Source of the DNA: Drosophila miranda
Taxonomy: Eukaryota; Arthropoda; Insecta; Diptera; Drosophilidae
Direction: 5' to 3'
Assembly (NCBI RefSeq): GCF_003369915.1
Contig: NC_046673.1
Coordinates: forward strand, 16,724,001-16,788,000
Length of the DNA stretch: 64,000 nucleotides
The position numbers and the translations under genes were made by a program. This document shows, piece after piece, positions 22,902 to 35,824 of this stretch (position 1 is its first letter; the number at the start of each line of letters is the position of its first letter). The notes beneath the pieces are model-generated. The model was not told the DNA's origin. It did not search any database and was given only the letters and a program-made list of their open reading frames with translations.

Positions 22902-25900
22902 ATCGCCTCGTCTCGTCTCGTCTCGCCTCGCGCCCAATGACGCTCTAGTTGATCCGCATGTTGATGATACTGGCTCCCCCAATGGACATACAAATACATG
23001 TCCATGTAAATACAAGCGGGCACTTGCCCGTCCATCTACAGATAACCAGATGCGACTGCCCCAAATCCCACTGTGCACCGAGCAGTGGGCAGCCAGGAAG
23101 AGTCTGGTCTGATAATGAGCATGCCCTTATCGATGGCGTTACGAGTACTATTCAGCCCAGATCAATAATCATAATATCGAGAGTAGTTGCGAGAGTACGA
23201 GTGTTTTTTGGTAGGAAATTCTTTCATTTACCAGTCGGTAAGGAAATTCCAAAAATATCCAAACAGACGGAAATGACTGAATGATTTTTATTAGGTCTGG
23301 GTCTGGAATTGAACGGCAGCCTGGGGCTAATCCCTACGGTACATCGATCGATGCTTTATCAGCATTTACGACTGCCATTAGAGGCATCAATAAACCATGG
23401 AAACAATGCTGTACACACTACTCCAACCCCGACAGTGATCCAACATCCATTAACATAAAATTACTTATCGTTTAGAGTCCGCTGCGGTGGTTGTTTGAAG
23501 TCGAGCGGGAATTCGGGCAGGCACGCATGCCAATCATGCCTGTTCCTCGAGTACTCTCAGCCTCGGCTCTCGGCCAGACAATTCATTCAGACTCGTAGTC
23601 GTATCTAAATGCCACATACATCTATATGTACGTGTTTGGCGCGTAATTTGGATGTGTGTCAATGCCACCGTTGGGACACCACGGCTAGTGTGCATCTCAC
23701 AGGAGTTTATGGAGGAAAGAAAGGGATTCGGTAAGAGGAACTCGGAGCTGTAACGCTCTTCAAATTGCATTTAAATTCCAGCGGCATGGGGTCACTATTT
23801 TTGAAGGTCACTCTACTGCGGATCCAGCGCTGCTCCACGTTGAACCCTAATCGGAAATCACATGATTAACACTAGAAATTGTTTTTTCGAACATTTGTCC
23901 ACTTATCTGAAAAACATTTCAGATGTTTCCTGAATGGGAAATGTTATCGCTACAGTGCGGATGCACCCAAATCCCATATCCAAAATCTCAGACACACAAA
24001 TCTTTCTCAGAGCGTACGTGCATGCCTGAAGTCAATTGACTGGCCCGGCGGATGGCTGACATGGAATGTGGAATGAGGATATATGTACATACACTGCGTA
24101 TCGGTACTACCATCGTTGTTATCGCTCCTGCTATCGCTCCGGCCGTATTTCTCGCTATTGTTTGCCGATTGGCCGGCGTAGCGGTTGTAAATTTAGCAGC
24201 GCCACGGAATGAGCTGCGTACAATCGCCATAGAGCCATAGAACCAAAGATCCAAAGAACCATAAAACAGCTCTGCGGCGGCTGTTCTTATCCACTTGTTT
24301 GTCATGTATCGGAGCGATTGCAACTGATTTACAAGCGATTAGGCCATCAGTTGTTTGTTCGGGTTTATGGCCCGGCCCGGCCCGGCCCGGCCCGGCCCGG
24401 CCTGGTAGTAGGCGATAGGCGGCCCGGGACGGGCAGGCAGCAACCTGATATCGAACCAATTTTAATTACAATGTTCGAGTGTTTTTCAGTTTGCTCTTCC
24501 CGGAATGTGTGATTGAAGCTGGCGGGCGCAAGCGGGGGATGTCGCAACATCTAGCAAAGCAACGGTGTCGGTATTGGTTAGATATGGCAGCCAATATTCG
24601 GTAGCGTAACGCTGATTGTCTTGTTGCTGGCCCCGACATATATGTACAACTACCGACCAGCCACCTATCTGGTAGCTACTTTGGCCAGGTTCTGCGCTGA
24701 GCAACTGATGACACAATCTTCAAACCACTCAGCACCAGCCCAGTCGGCTCACTAATTGGGCCGAAGGCAGTAAGATAAAATAGCGAAAACAAAAGCCAGT
24801 ATCCATTGGTTTAAGCAAACTCCGTGCATTGCACACAACTCCCACAATTCCCGGCGATTTGTCAGCAATTGCTTGTCGGAGGGGAATTCCACGCTAAATC
24901 GCAGTCGCAGTCATCGCACACCCGCCTCGACGCGACGTTTAGGAATATGCAAATGATGTTAGCCCGATTTGTAGGCTGGCATTGAAGTGCAAGCGCACTA
25001 GCCCAAGCACCACTATCGGACTGAATATAATTATACACTATATATATGTACATACGAATATTTATTCGTTATATATCTACCACAAAACGGGGTTGCGCCA
25101 ATGCCAAACGGGGAGAGGCAGGCATGTGCCGATTGACCAATTTTGGCAGCTCTTTTTTGGGCCCAATCAGTGATTGACAGTAAAACACGACTGGGCCAAG
25201 TCGGAGGAGGGGAGCAGCTTTCGAATTTCGGCACTTCAGGCTCCCCTATCGGACCGATTAGATTTTGTAGGCCTGCACACAGGGCCCAGAGTTCTGGGGA
25301 AAGGCTGAAGAACGCCCGTCTGCAGTTTGCCACTAATACCGATTCAAGTGTTGACAGATAAATATAATCGTACACTGCACACTGTACAGGTTAATCTTTA
25401 TGGCTCTGCTCGTTACTCAACGGCCTACATATGTACGGGCCTCCAGGTGGGAGGCTATCACAGGGGGGGCCTCAACGGTTCTTAGCTCTGATAGTGGAGA
25501 GCTTCATACTCTGAGTACTAGGATGAAGTGGACATAGGGGCTGATCAAGCCTTCACGGTTTAATTTCTAGAGTTACTGTTGTAATAATTCAAGGAGGGAT
25601 TTCAGACAGAACCCCATTAATTCTGGTACTCTCTTAATTCACATTGATTCATCCAATAATTGCTAAGTATTTCCATTGAAATCCACCCATTATTCGAGGC
25701 ATCAGCCAATGAAATCTTAACCAAAAATCCGTAGCCCTTACTTGAATCGGAAATCATATAATTACGAGTGTACAATGCACATGTATAATTATGGACATTT
25801 ATAGAATAATTAACAATACCATTTTCTTTATCCGTCATGTTGGTGCTGCTAGTGCTGGGGATTCCGCTGGAGTTCGCTTTGCATCCGTTACGCGTCACTT

Positions 25901-26400
25901 GAAATCGAATAGAAATACTTGTATTTATTTGTTATTTATGTACATATACTCGTACTCGCGAATTTTATAGTGTTGCATGTACATTAAGATATAAACTCGC
26001 GCTTTCTTTCTTTTTTGATTCAATCAAGAACACGAGAAAAAGCGACTCGCAAGACGTGCTTCATAAAAGTACATATATGACATCCTTTGCCCGAAATATT
26101 TCAGAGTTCAATTAGCACACAAAGCGGTCAGAATGAACAACAATAAAAAAAAGGTAGCAAAATGTGCATAAATTTTGTTTTTACAACAAGAAAGTGTTTG
26201 TGTTTTCTCTGGTCTGAGATTTTTTGTCTCTTTAGATTTACGTATTGTACATTTATCGTATTGCATTGCCCGCTCCGCACTGTAACTCACATTAAAACAT
26301 TGAGCTAAATATACAACAACTGCAAAAAAAACGGGCACAAACAAAAGCTGCAGTGCAGTGCGATCGATGTGGTGGTGGCACGGTCCAAGTCCGTAAGCGA
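22902..26400. other. Upstream region of the minus-strand SLC15 gene
   Basis: Mostly non-coding. A pentanucleotide array (CCCGG)6 lies at 24371-24400, followed by CCTGG. CGTCTCGTCTCGTCTCG lies near 22,910. The possible alternative first exon of the transporter at 25819-25837 lies here. Open frames in this stretch have no recognisable domains. Further regulatory exons could exist but none can be supported. Confidence 0.4.
24371..24400. repeat. CCCGG tandem repeat
   Basis: Six perfect copies of CCCGG in an otherwise AT-rich region, followed by a variant CCTGG. The array is strongly strand-asymmetric and GC-rich. Confidence 0.9.
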
Positions 26401-28535
26401 CGATCAACAGACTCTGACTGATGCCGACTGCTTGCAAGCTTTGCTAAGAAGCCGTTAACTGTTGCGCTGCTTTGCTTGGCTCTGTCCGCTGCCCGCTGCG
26501 ACTGCGCGCGTGCTGCTGCTGCTGTTGGTGCTGCTGCTGCTGCTGCTGCCGCTGCCTCTGTCGACGTCGCTGGAGCACTGGAAGGATGACAAAAGCGTTA
26601 GCTGCGATAAGCCTAATCGTTGTGTTATCGACAGTCTGTGGCAAGTACGAGTATTTACGGCCCTCGCTCTTTTGTGTCCCCGTAATGAATGAGAGGTGGT
26701 ATTCGCCGTGCCCGCCTGTTATTTATGACCCGTCTCTCAGCGCTGTTCATCGCGGCTCCAACAGCAATGACAATGACAATGACGACGCAAGATCATCGTA
26801 TCGTAGGTGCATAAATACGCACATAGTACATCTCGATTGCCCTGCCAGTAACTTATCTCAGTGCCACGCCTCGTCTGTTTCCACCTACTCGAAGGTGGGC
26901 GGGAGAGCCAGTCAAGTCATTTACTAAATATAGTATTTTCGTTTCTCTATCACGTATCTGCACATATCTGCCAAATGGGGAGAGAGTGTGGATGGAGAGC
27001 TCTCAGGGATGGAGAGCTACCACAGTACATACTCCTCATCGATTACCCTTGCAAGCATTATTATGTACTTAATCGATCAAGAATACTAAAACCAGGTCTG
27101 AAGAACACATTCATTGTATTGTAAGCATACTATCATGGAAACATAGTTACTTGCGTGAATATTTGGCTAAAACATGAGCTAATATCCGTTATCATATCGA
27201 TCTATAAATAGGATTAGATAGGATTGTGCCAGTATTATAATTAAGCTGCGTACTATATTAGGGCTTATCCACAGCCACGGGCACAAAAAGAACAGACGAC
27301 ATCCAGGACCAGCATGAAGGATCCCCACGTTACCCCAATGGCCGATGGCGAATCTACAATCTAATACCTAAACTACGATTACAAGTGCTGTTCCAGGATT
27401 AAGGGCATTAGGATGATGATGGATGAGATGGATGGATGGGAAAACAATTCAGTTCGATTCAGTTCAGAGCAGAGACGCTTACGCCCATCGATTGGCATCT
27501 AATCGGGCCGGGCTCGTGTCGGTTTTGTTTTATGAACTGAACTTAATCGCCGAGCCGATAACTGCAAATAGTATTTATTGTTCGCTATCATTATAGCCAT
27601 GCCCAGAAACAAGTATAAACATCTATTGGCTATACTTGATGGCCCAAAAGCCATTCATTGTGCGAGTGTTGTTGTTATTACTATTGCTTTGTAACTCGAG
27701 GGGCCGGTGCCGGGGCCGGAGAGGGGTGGCTGGGCGATAAGTGAACTCTTTGTTGTTGTGCTTCTTGCTTTCGATTTTATTGTCGATTGTCATTCGGCCT
27801 GGCTAGGCCCGATCGGCTTGAGATTACATGGTGTCTATGGTATGCAATGCGCCCGATTGAGTAACACTTAATTAAAGCCATTAAGAGTATGCGCATACGA
27901 TACGGCTACGTTATGTGTATCAGTCGATCGGGTTGCGTGCTGACACACCACACAGAGATAGCCATCACTTTAATGGGTAGCGGAACGTAAGGCTCAATGG
28001 GGAACTGCATCTGCAGCATGCAACAAGCATCGACAGATCGATCTTCGACTGCCTCAGCTGTGGAGCAATCCTGTGTGCCCTTGAACGGCTGTCTGCCAAG
28101 AACTTAGGGCATGACAATGTACTACCACTAACAAGTAGCCTTAGCGGGTGTCTTATCGGTCGATCGGTCAGGTGACGATTAGATCGGATCGGAGTGCGAT
28201 TAGCCCCCAGGCATGGAGAGGTAACGGGGCTATCAATTTCAAGCGAAAGCAAACTGTCGAGGTTGGAGTGCCTCCACAGATACAGATACACATACAGATA
28301 AAGATATACTCGTCGATGAAGACACTGAAGAGTTGTCCCTGGTTCAGATACTCGCACTGGGACAGTCGATGTCTCAAGTGGAGGAGTTGCAGGCACTGCT
28401 CGACCCCGTCATAGATCGATATCGAAGCTGATATCAACTGTTTGCTCAATGAATTGAATTTGAACTACTCTTATGTCCCTGATTGTGAGAGGCCGTGTGT
28501 CTGCTGTCAGAAATATCGGAAATCAAATTGTCACT
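26401..28535. other. Intergenic between the two divergent SLC15 genes
   Basis: Contains a CTG-rich stretch at 26,511-26,550 and a small ORF with a signal-like N-terminus at 26,586-26,927 (listed separately). The rest is low-complexity DNA with repeats such as CAGATACAGATACACATACAG near 28,275. No other gene is supported. The core promoters of both transporter genes are expected here or nearby. Confidence 0.4.
26586..26927 (+). CDS. Doubtful small ORF with a signal-peptide-like start
   Basis: An ATG at 26586 opens 113 codons beginning MTKALAAISLIVVLSTVCG, a good signal-peptide shape, followed by a sequence with several cysteines and an Asn/Asp-rich stretch. I recognise no family. It sits between divergent transporter promoters and could be chance. 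The same frame is also open upstream through the CTG-rich stretch, so the ATG is only one possible start. Confidence 0.2.
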   Translation: MTKALAAISLIVVLSTVCGKYEYLRPSLFCVPVMNERWYSPCPPVIYDPSLSAVHRGSNSNDNDNDDARSSYRRCINTHIVHLDCPASNLSQCHASSVSTYSKVGGRASQVIY

Positions 28536-31410
28536 ATGAAGAAGGGAACTTACAAACGACAGACGTCTACCACTGCGTCCCGGTCCTTGACCCGGTCCCC
28601 GTCTCGGTCTCGGTCTCGGTCCTCGGCGAACACCTTTCAGACTTCCAATCTGGAGTTGATGCTAAACAAATCTGACGGCAAGGGTGAGTCTTCCAACTAA
28701 AACCCTCCCCAATTCTAGAATCTTTTCCATTCTTGCAGTGCTCAGGCCGAGCCGTCATTTGCCCCAAATGCCCCATGCAACAGATACAATGGACAACCTC
28801 AAGAAATCTCTCCCGATTGAGGTGAGTATGTGGTTCTGGGGAGCTCGTGTTATCCCCTTAAATGCACTAGAATCGATTCGAATCGACTGTTTGTACATAT
28901 ATAGCGTTACTGATGAAGTTTTCTGGGCTCAGTTGAGTCGAAGCCGAACTATCCGATTCCCTACCCAGCTCGGAACGATGAGATTCGATTCACGCGAAAA
29001 ACAGCAATCTTGAAACAATAACTAATGCGCATCGTAAATCTTTACGACCGGGGTAGATTTATAGCTGCCTGGGAAAGTCCCTCTCAAAGTTACTCAAAGC
29101 CGTAAAGAAAACCAAACTAAGATAGCAGCCCTCTAACACCCCTGGGATCCTTAGATAGTATATGTTATAGGGGGGGTTCCAGGCAAGATAGATTACTTTG
29201 GGGAATACACTTAGCGCTATATTGCCTGAGGCAAGAGAGTCATAGCTGCACCCACGCTGGGCTCAGGCAGATACAGATGCAGAAAGAGACGGAATAAGAA
29301 TCAAGGGTACAGCTTTGTTGATCAGCATTGAACTTGACTGCAAAAGCTCTCTGGGGGTGTAGTGGGTCACTAACGACTGATGTGCAAATGAAGCTTGACG
29401 CCAGCTGCAGCGCTGCGTCGCAGCTGCACTAAGCTCTAAGAGAAAGAGAGACAGAGAGAGAGAGAGCGATCTGATACGAGAGCAAAGCCAGTGTCAAAGC
29501 TTCGTTGCCGATCTCCGTTAATTGAGTCAGCTCTGCTGCTGTCTCTCTCTCCCCGTGCAAGCTGTTTATCTAAAAATTTAGTTTGATTTTTGTTCTTGTT
29601 CGTCTTTTTTTTGGCTGCCGACTGCGCTGCTGCTGTCCACTGTCCGTTGCTTCCTCTCCACCGTTGTCTTTCTGCGCTTTAAAAGCGCAGCTTATACGGG
29701 GGCAGAGCATCATTTATTGTTTGGCAATTGTGTGCTGCTCATTTACGGCAGGCATCAACGTGGCCCGACCCCAGCCTCTGCTCTCCCGCTCGCTGTGTGA
29801 TCGTCTTGTCACTATCGACCAACCCAACTCGTCTTAATTGCACCTGTGTCGCCGGTTGTTAATTGTTGTCCAAAATAATCATTGAACGTGCGTGAATTTT
29901 CGGACTTTTGATAAAATTCCAAAAGACTGTGTTACTGCTTCTGTGTTCGTTTCTGTGAGTACCGTAATGTGCACAGGCCCTTTTTTGTAATGGCGAGCAA
30001 CAATACTTGTGAAGTAAGAGCAGAGGAAGGCGGCAACGATAAAACAGCCAAGGAGAAGGCAAAAGCTCAGACTGAGCAAAAGAAACTGGATGAAAGTGGG
30101 GTGAGTGGAGTGGAGTACCGTTACGGTTATCAGGGAATGCACGAAAATTGAGTCAAGAAAGTGGCAGAGCGAATGACGGGAATGCAGAAAAGACGAAACA
30201 GTTCGGCGGAAGAGAGCAGGAGAAGGAACGCAAGAAATTCGAGTCATGGAAGAGGGAAAATAGAAAACAGGACAAGGAAGGACGGGTAGCCTAGGGGGCC
30301 GAAGATTTTGTTAATAAGTTTGGTTAGATTATACATACAAAATATTCTTACACAAAGTCTTGTGGGATCGCTCAACTGACAGCTATGTGCTATTATGCAC
30401 ATATGTATATTATATAAACAGTGCGAAATTTACTAAATAATACCTTCTAGAAGGGTATAAAAAGAAATCACTCCAAGGGCAGGACAGAGAGAGAGAAGGA
30501 GAGAAAATATACAGCGCAAGAGAAATGGGGGAGGGCAGTGCCATCTACATATGTATGTATGTATGCACTGATTATCACTTTCAATAGTCAATTGAGAAAG
30601 TACGCTATATACACGTTTTTATGTAGTTGAACACGCGTACATATGTATGAACACATGTAAGTATGTAATGGTAATGCAATTTACCAGTACTTTATATATA
30701 GAATAAGCAGCAGATTGCTTACAAAGTGGTTCCATTGACTTTGACTTTCCCACTGCTTCTGCTTCTGATTCTGCTTCCAAGGTTGTCGAGCAACCGAGCA
30801 ACAGCGACCGCAGTCGACCTTGAATGGCCGCGGCCGTTCTTCAAAATGTGTGTCAACCGAATCGAGATCCTTTTATTGCCCGCAAATTGATTGAATCAAT
30901 CGCCTAGTGCGAAAATCAAAACAAGAATCGGGGAGATGGGTTTTCTTCAGCGGTTTCGACGCCGAAATACCCTAAACCTAACCACGAGTTTTCAAATTCT
31001 GTTAGTTCCAGTCCCTAGGTGTTAGGTTGTGTTGCTTCCAACCAACCCACTCATATGTCAGTCTTATTATATGTACAATGATTCGCCACTCTAAAAACGA
31101 TCATACCTGTGCAGTAGAGGGTATCAATGAGGCTGACCCACTTAGTTGCGTCGCGTGGGCCAATGCATTTACCACCGGCCCCTAGGGCCATCGCCCCTGG
31201 AGTGTTGCTGGTTTAAGCAAACCCCAGACAATCGCTTGAAGTGTCGATAAGCTTCTGCTCATTACATTGTAATCCGCTGGAGCTTTGATGTCACCATCAT
31301 CTGCTCAGCCCCAGCCCCAGCTCCGCCCAGCAGCTTCTTTTTTTTATTGTTTGTTAATTTATTTGCTCAACTCAACGCCTAACAACTGTTGCTGCCTCTG
31401 AGCAGAGAGT

Positions 31411-31454
<44 letters not shown>

Positions 31455-34400
31455 AGAGGAGGCGCCCGGCAAATCGAACTTTAAAGCTCGAGGCCAGCAT
31501 CAGCTCATTCTTAGTTCGATTCCAAACGCTATCCCCGGCACACGACCAACATCGGTTCATCCATCAAGCAGTCGCTAGACGGAATCCCCAGACGCATCTC
31601 CGACTCTGACTGGCGATCGTTATATAAAGTTTGTTATGGCATTCATCACCCATGCAGTTGGCATAGAGAATTGCAAATCAGCAAAGGTGAGTTAGCTACA
31701 GAGGGAGGGGTACCTAGAGAAAGAGAGAGAAAGAGAAGGAGAGCAAGTGAGGACTGGCTGCTTGGCCTAGGCCGTGGTGTGAGCAGAATTCTTAATCCGT
31801 CCATCAATGGACCAACAGCCAACAACAGCCCCATGGGCCAAACAAATAACCCGTTTGCACACCGTTGCTCACCTTGGCCAAGAGACGCGGCAAACGAAAA
31901 CCAAAACAGAATCGAAAGCCAAACGAAACCGAAATGGCTAGCAAAAACGAGAGACAACTTAATGCCGTATTACCATGAGAATAAACATAGAAAAGCCATC
32001 AAAAGAGACACGCCTGTCGAGGGATCCACACCTGGCCGACACTGCAATACCCTAGCAGAAATGGGCCCCAATGCAGGGCTAATGGATATTATGGGTGTGT
32101 GGTAACAGCAGATCCATCAATGCTCCTCCACTTTCAATTAGTTTTTAAGTTTCAAAGTGATTTTGTGAATTATTAAGTGAATTAATTGTGAGGCTTTCAC
32201 TGCGAACCCCACCTAAAGATCAACCTATGCTCGCATGACCTGGCCTTTGTAAAAACTCCAAGCTGTAAGCTGTAAATTTCCAATAAATGGTTAGAAAGTT
32301 TGAAGGGCTTTGACAATCAGAAACAATAGAGGTAGAGGCCGGAACACCCATATCAAATAGCATTCAGCCAGAACTAGAAAATCTGTTCAATAACTGTTTC
32401 TACTTGACCAGTCCGAGGGTATACTTGTGTGTGTGTGTGTGTGTGTGAGTACTTTGATCAGAAATAGCCCAGTCACCGAGTGAGGCGAAACTTTCTTATC
32501 GATAAGGAATGGTTCTGCAGAGATAGGGCTGATCTGATAAAGAAAATGTGACTCGTAATTAGATTGAGATTATTGCTGTTGTTAACTGATTTTGTAATTC
32601 CCTTTCTCCCGGACTCATAGGAACAGGTAGCGTATCCCAGGTCGGTGGGCTTCATCATTGGCAATGAGTTCTGCGAACGCTTCAACTACTATGGCATGCG
32701 CAGTGAGTACCATCTCTTAGTACGAGTACGATATATGTCCTGCACATCCTTCTGACCGAAATCATTGTCTATCTGCCTGCAGCCATTCTGGTGCTGTACC
32801 TCACCAACAAGCTGGGCTACAACGAGGAGACCTCGACGGTGCTCTTCCACATCTTCACCATGCTGGTGTACATCTTCCCACTGATCGGAGCCCTCATCGC
32901 CGACGGCTGGTTGGGCAAGTACAAGACGATACTGTATCTTTCGATGGTGTACAGTGTTGGCACTTTGATAGTGTCCTTTGGCGCCATTCCGCTAAGCGCC
33001 ATGCCAACCAAGTGAGTATAGTAGTTTCGAGCGATGGCAGATCACATAATCGAATCCTTTTTTCCCACCCCGCCAGAGCTGTGACCATTCTGGGCCTCAC
33101 ACTGATCGCCATAGGAACGGGCGGTATAAAGCCCTGCGTGTCGGCCTTTGGCGGCGATCAGTTCGTGTTGCCTCAGCAGACCATGCAGCTGGCCAAGTTC
33201 TTTTCGCTGTTCTACTTTGCGATCAACGCAGGCTCCATGATCTCGACGACGGTGACGCCAATCCTGCGAGCGGATGTCCACTGCTTCGGAGAGGGCGACT
33301 GCTTCTCGCTGGCCTTCGGGATTCCTGCCATTCTTATGATCGTCTCGGTGGTGATCTTTGTGGCTGGGAAGAAGCGCTACCAAATTAATGAGCCCGCGGG
33401 AAATATGATCTTCGGCGTCTCGCAGTGCATAATAGATGCATTTAAGGGTTGGCGCAAGTTCCGCAAGACCGATCCGATGCCCAGCTTCCTCGACTACGCT
33501 CGACACTCGGTGGGAGCCAAGATGGTGCACGAGACCAAGAGCCTGGCCAGGATCCTCATACTTTACCTCCCATTCCCCATATTCTGGGCCCTGTTCGACC
33601 AGCAGGGATCCCGCTGGACCTTCCAGGCCACGCGCATGGATGGCCTGGTACTGGGCTTCCAGATCAAGCCCGATCAGATGCAAGTGGTCAATCCCCTGCT
33701 CATCCTGGCATTCATCCCACTCTTTGACTACATTATCTATCCCCTGCTGGCCAAGGTCGGCCTGCGGCGGCCACTCCAGAAGCTCACTGTCGGCCTGCTG
33801 CTGGCCGCCCTGGGCTTCTTCATGTCCGCTGCCCTTGAAATGAAGATGGAACAGGCCGCCAGTGGCGCATTGCCCAACAGTCCCCAAATTGCCCATTTGC
33901 GACTGTACAATGGGATGCCCTGTCGCTACGAGTTCATCAGCAACCTGAGCCCCAGGACATCTGCACAAGACCCATCCTCCCGAAGCATCGATCCCTTGCA
34001 TATGTGGTCCGATCTTTCGCTGGTCGTACAGGAGCCGACACAATACACCTTCACGGCCCATGATCCGGCGGGCAAATGCGCCAAGATTCAAGGCCGGCTA
34101 CATCTGCGTCCGGGCAAGGCTACCAGCTACTTCCTGGACGACAATGGGCTACACGAATTTGATGACGGTCTGAACAGTATTCCCAACATCAACAGTCCAC
34201 CACTGCTCCGGGCCCTCATCAACACGCCAAAGAACGAGGGACCCATCATGCTCAAAGGATCGGGCGACTGGCTCCAGCCGCTCTCTCTGGAAAACCGCAG
34301 TCTCTCCGAGCTGCATAAAGTTGGCTTTGGGGAACTGAATATCAATGGGAAGCGGGCCGCCAGCTTTCAGCCCAAGAACGGGGGACTCTACAGCCTGTTA

Positions 34401-35067
34401 GTGAACGGCGATGCAGCGCTTGGCTATGTGAGTATAGACAAATTTGCGCGAAGAAGTTTACACCCCAGCCAGAAACTCGGGCTATGTTTTTAAAAGCCAC
34501 ATCCATCTACTATTGATCAGAATGAATCTTGCTATATTCGTGTACATTTTTCTTTCGCAGGCTTACAACTTGCTGGAGGTGGTGCCGCCGCCGACTGCGG
34601 TATCCATACTGTGGCAGCTGCCGCAGATTATAGCCATGACGACGGCGGAGATAATGTTCTCGGTGACGGGGCTGGAGTTCTCATTCACCCAAGCGCCGCA
34701 GAGCATGAAGAGCGTGCTGCAGGCCTGCTGGCTCCTGTCGGTGGCTATTGGCAACTTGATCGTGGTGGTAATCGCAGAGTTCAAGCTCGCCAGCTCGCAG
34801 TCGGGCGAGTTTACCCTCTTCGCCTTCCTCATGCTGGTGGACATGGTGTTATTCCTTTGGCTGGCCCGCAACTATCAGTACAAGGACCAAGCGCAGGAAA
34901 GCGAGATCCCGGACGATGACAAGTCTGTAGGCAAGCCCCAAACGTCTGAGATCACGTCGCAGTCCAAGGATCAGTCCAATCTGCGACAAGGGGGTGGGAT
35001 GTATTATGAGCCGGGATATGGGTCCTATCGCAACAATGCCTACGATAATGATATCTCGGAAGCCTGA
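28536..35067 (+). CDS. Second SLC15 oligopeptide transporter, divergent to yin
   Basis: Proton/peptide symporter paralogous to the minus-strand gene (possibly the CG2930 orthologue; name uncertain). Exons are 28536-28683, 28739-28821, 32621-32702, 32783-33011, 33077-34427 and 34561-35067, about 799 residues with all phases consistent. The N-terminus is Ser/Arg-rich (SRSLTRSPSRSRSRSS), then SVGFIIGNEFCERFNYYG with the ExxER motif, GGIKPCVSAFGGDQF and FYFAINAGS. An extracellular domain follows, then ILWQLPQIIAMTTAEIMFSV and the final helices. The C-terminal tail is polar and ends DNDISEA. Start alternatives in the first exon are ATG 28473 and 28536. ATG 28768 and 28789 in exon 2 would remove the Ser/Arg tail. 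Two other first exons could replace exons 1-2 (listed separately). Confidence 0.85.
29990..30100 (+). CDS. Alternative first coding exon B of the plus-strand SLC15 gene
   Basis: ATG at 29990 opens 37 codons (MASNNTCEVRAEEGG, then a Lys/Glu-rich stretch) ending in GGG followed directly by a GTGAGT donor, in phase 0. The next downstream acceptor, at 32621, needs phase 0. The product would be a hydrophilic cytosolic N-terminus like those of other SLC15 isoforms. A GA-rich tract at 29,444-29,470 and Inr-like sequence upstream could serve as a separate promoter. Confidence 0.55.
31411..31451. repeat. Uninterrupted run of 41 guanines
   Basis: A pure G41 homopolymer on the plus strand, flanked by GCAGAGAGT and CAGAGAGG, in the 3.8-kb first intron of the SLC15 gene. 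It lies about 185 bp upstream of alternative exon C. It can form G-quadruplexes. Its exact length is likely to be a sequencing estimate. Confidence 0.9.
31636..31686 (+). CDS. Alternative first coding exon C of the plus-strand SLC15 gene
   Basis: ATG at 31636 opens 17 codons (MAFITHAVGIENCKSAK) ending at a GTGAGT donor in phase 0, again compatible with the acceptor at 32621. The TATATAAAG at 31621-31629 is too close to the ATG to be its TATA box unless translation starts elsewhere. The short exon could be chance, so confidence is moderate. Confidence 0.45.
32428..32447. repeat. TG dinucleotide microsatellite
   Basis: (GT)n run of about 10 units in the intron just before exon 32621-32702. Confidence 0.85.
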
Positions 35068-35370
35068 ACTCCTCATCAGCCTGATACTTAATCAATGCTA
35101 TTCTCAGCGAATCCTCAATGGAATTTAGTCTTAGGCGCTCTCGTATTTATTTTACTTTTTGTATTGTATTTATAGTCTTCTGTAGTTATGTACGCTTTTA
35201 ATCTGTACTTTTATATTGTGCCTATTTTGTTTTGTATAAACACATTTACGTTTTAAATTTGAATTAAGTTTAACGTCCGCTGGGACTGACTGTTAGAGCG
35301 TCTGTAATGTTACTGTTAATGTTAATGTTAATGTTAATACGCAGTGCTGCCACCTCGCTGAAAAGAGAAG
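35068..35370. other. SLC15 3'UTR with a GTTAAT repeat
   Basis: AT-rich sequence after the SLC15 stop, with a short GTTAAT tandem run near 35,310-35,338. No coding sequence is seen. Confidence 0.5.
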
Positions 35371-35374
35371 AAAC

Positions 35375-35824
35375 TAGCTTAGTGCGCACGATCGACACTC
35401 GCTTCCCGCAAAGTGTGTATCTGCTGGAAGTGCTGCAGGTCAGGGGCCTGGATGCATCCTGGATGCAGCCTGGATGAGGGATGATAGGTGTTTAGTGCGC
35501 ACGATCGACAGTCGTTTCCCGAAAAGTGTGTATCTGCTGGAAGTGCTGCAGCCCAGATGCAGCCTGGATGAGGGCGCTGTCCAGTTCTGGGCCCCGAAGG
35601 GCGCCGAAGGCTGCAGCCAGCACAGTGTCCTTCGCCAAAATGGGGCCGCACGACAAGTGCTGCTCCAAGGTGTAATTGTCAAAGGTAAGGTACTTCCATA
35701 ATTTGAGTGCCTTTATATGCTTGCCACTCGCTTACTAACTCAATATCTGTGGCATGTCCTTGCAGTGCACAGTGGTTCAAAAGCCAAACATTTTGACAGA
35801 AACTCTAAAAAGAATTGGATTTAA
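35375..35824 (+). pseudogene. Small spliced gene remnant with an internal partial tandem duplication
   Basis: An open frame from 35474 runs through 35684 and ends in a GTAAGG donor. A TCCTTGCAG acceptor at 35765 restores the same frame for 20 codons to TAA at 35822-35824. The 81-nt intron is of normal fly size. The encoded segment includes RTIDSRFPKSVYLLEVLQ, then a Gly/Ala/Gln-rich stretch, and ends in a basic tail. I recognise no family. The start of this segment is duplicated just upstream at about 35,380-35,440 (RTIDTRFPQSVYLLEVLQ), where stops interrupt it. No clear promoter or start exon is visible, so it is most likely a fragment of a duplicated gene, though transcription is possible. 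Confidence 0.4.

Noticed and set aside
24365-24420. CRISPR-like short repeats (CCCGG)n
   Set aside because: Simple contiguous microsatellite without spacers in an animal genome.
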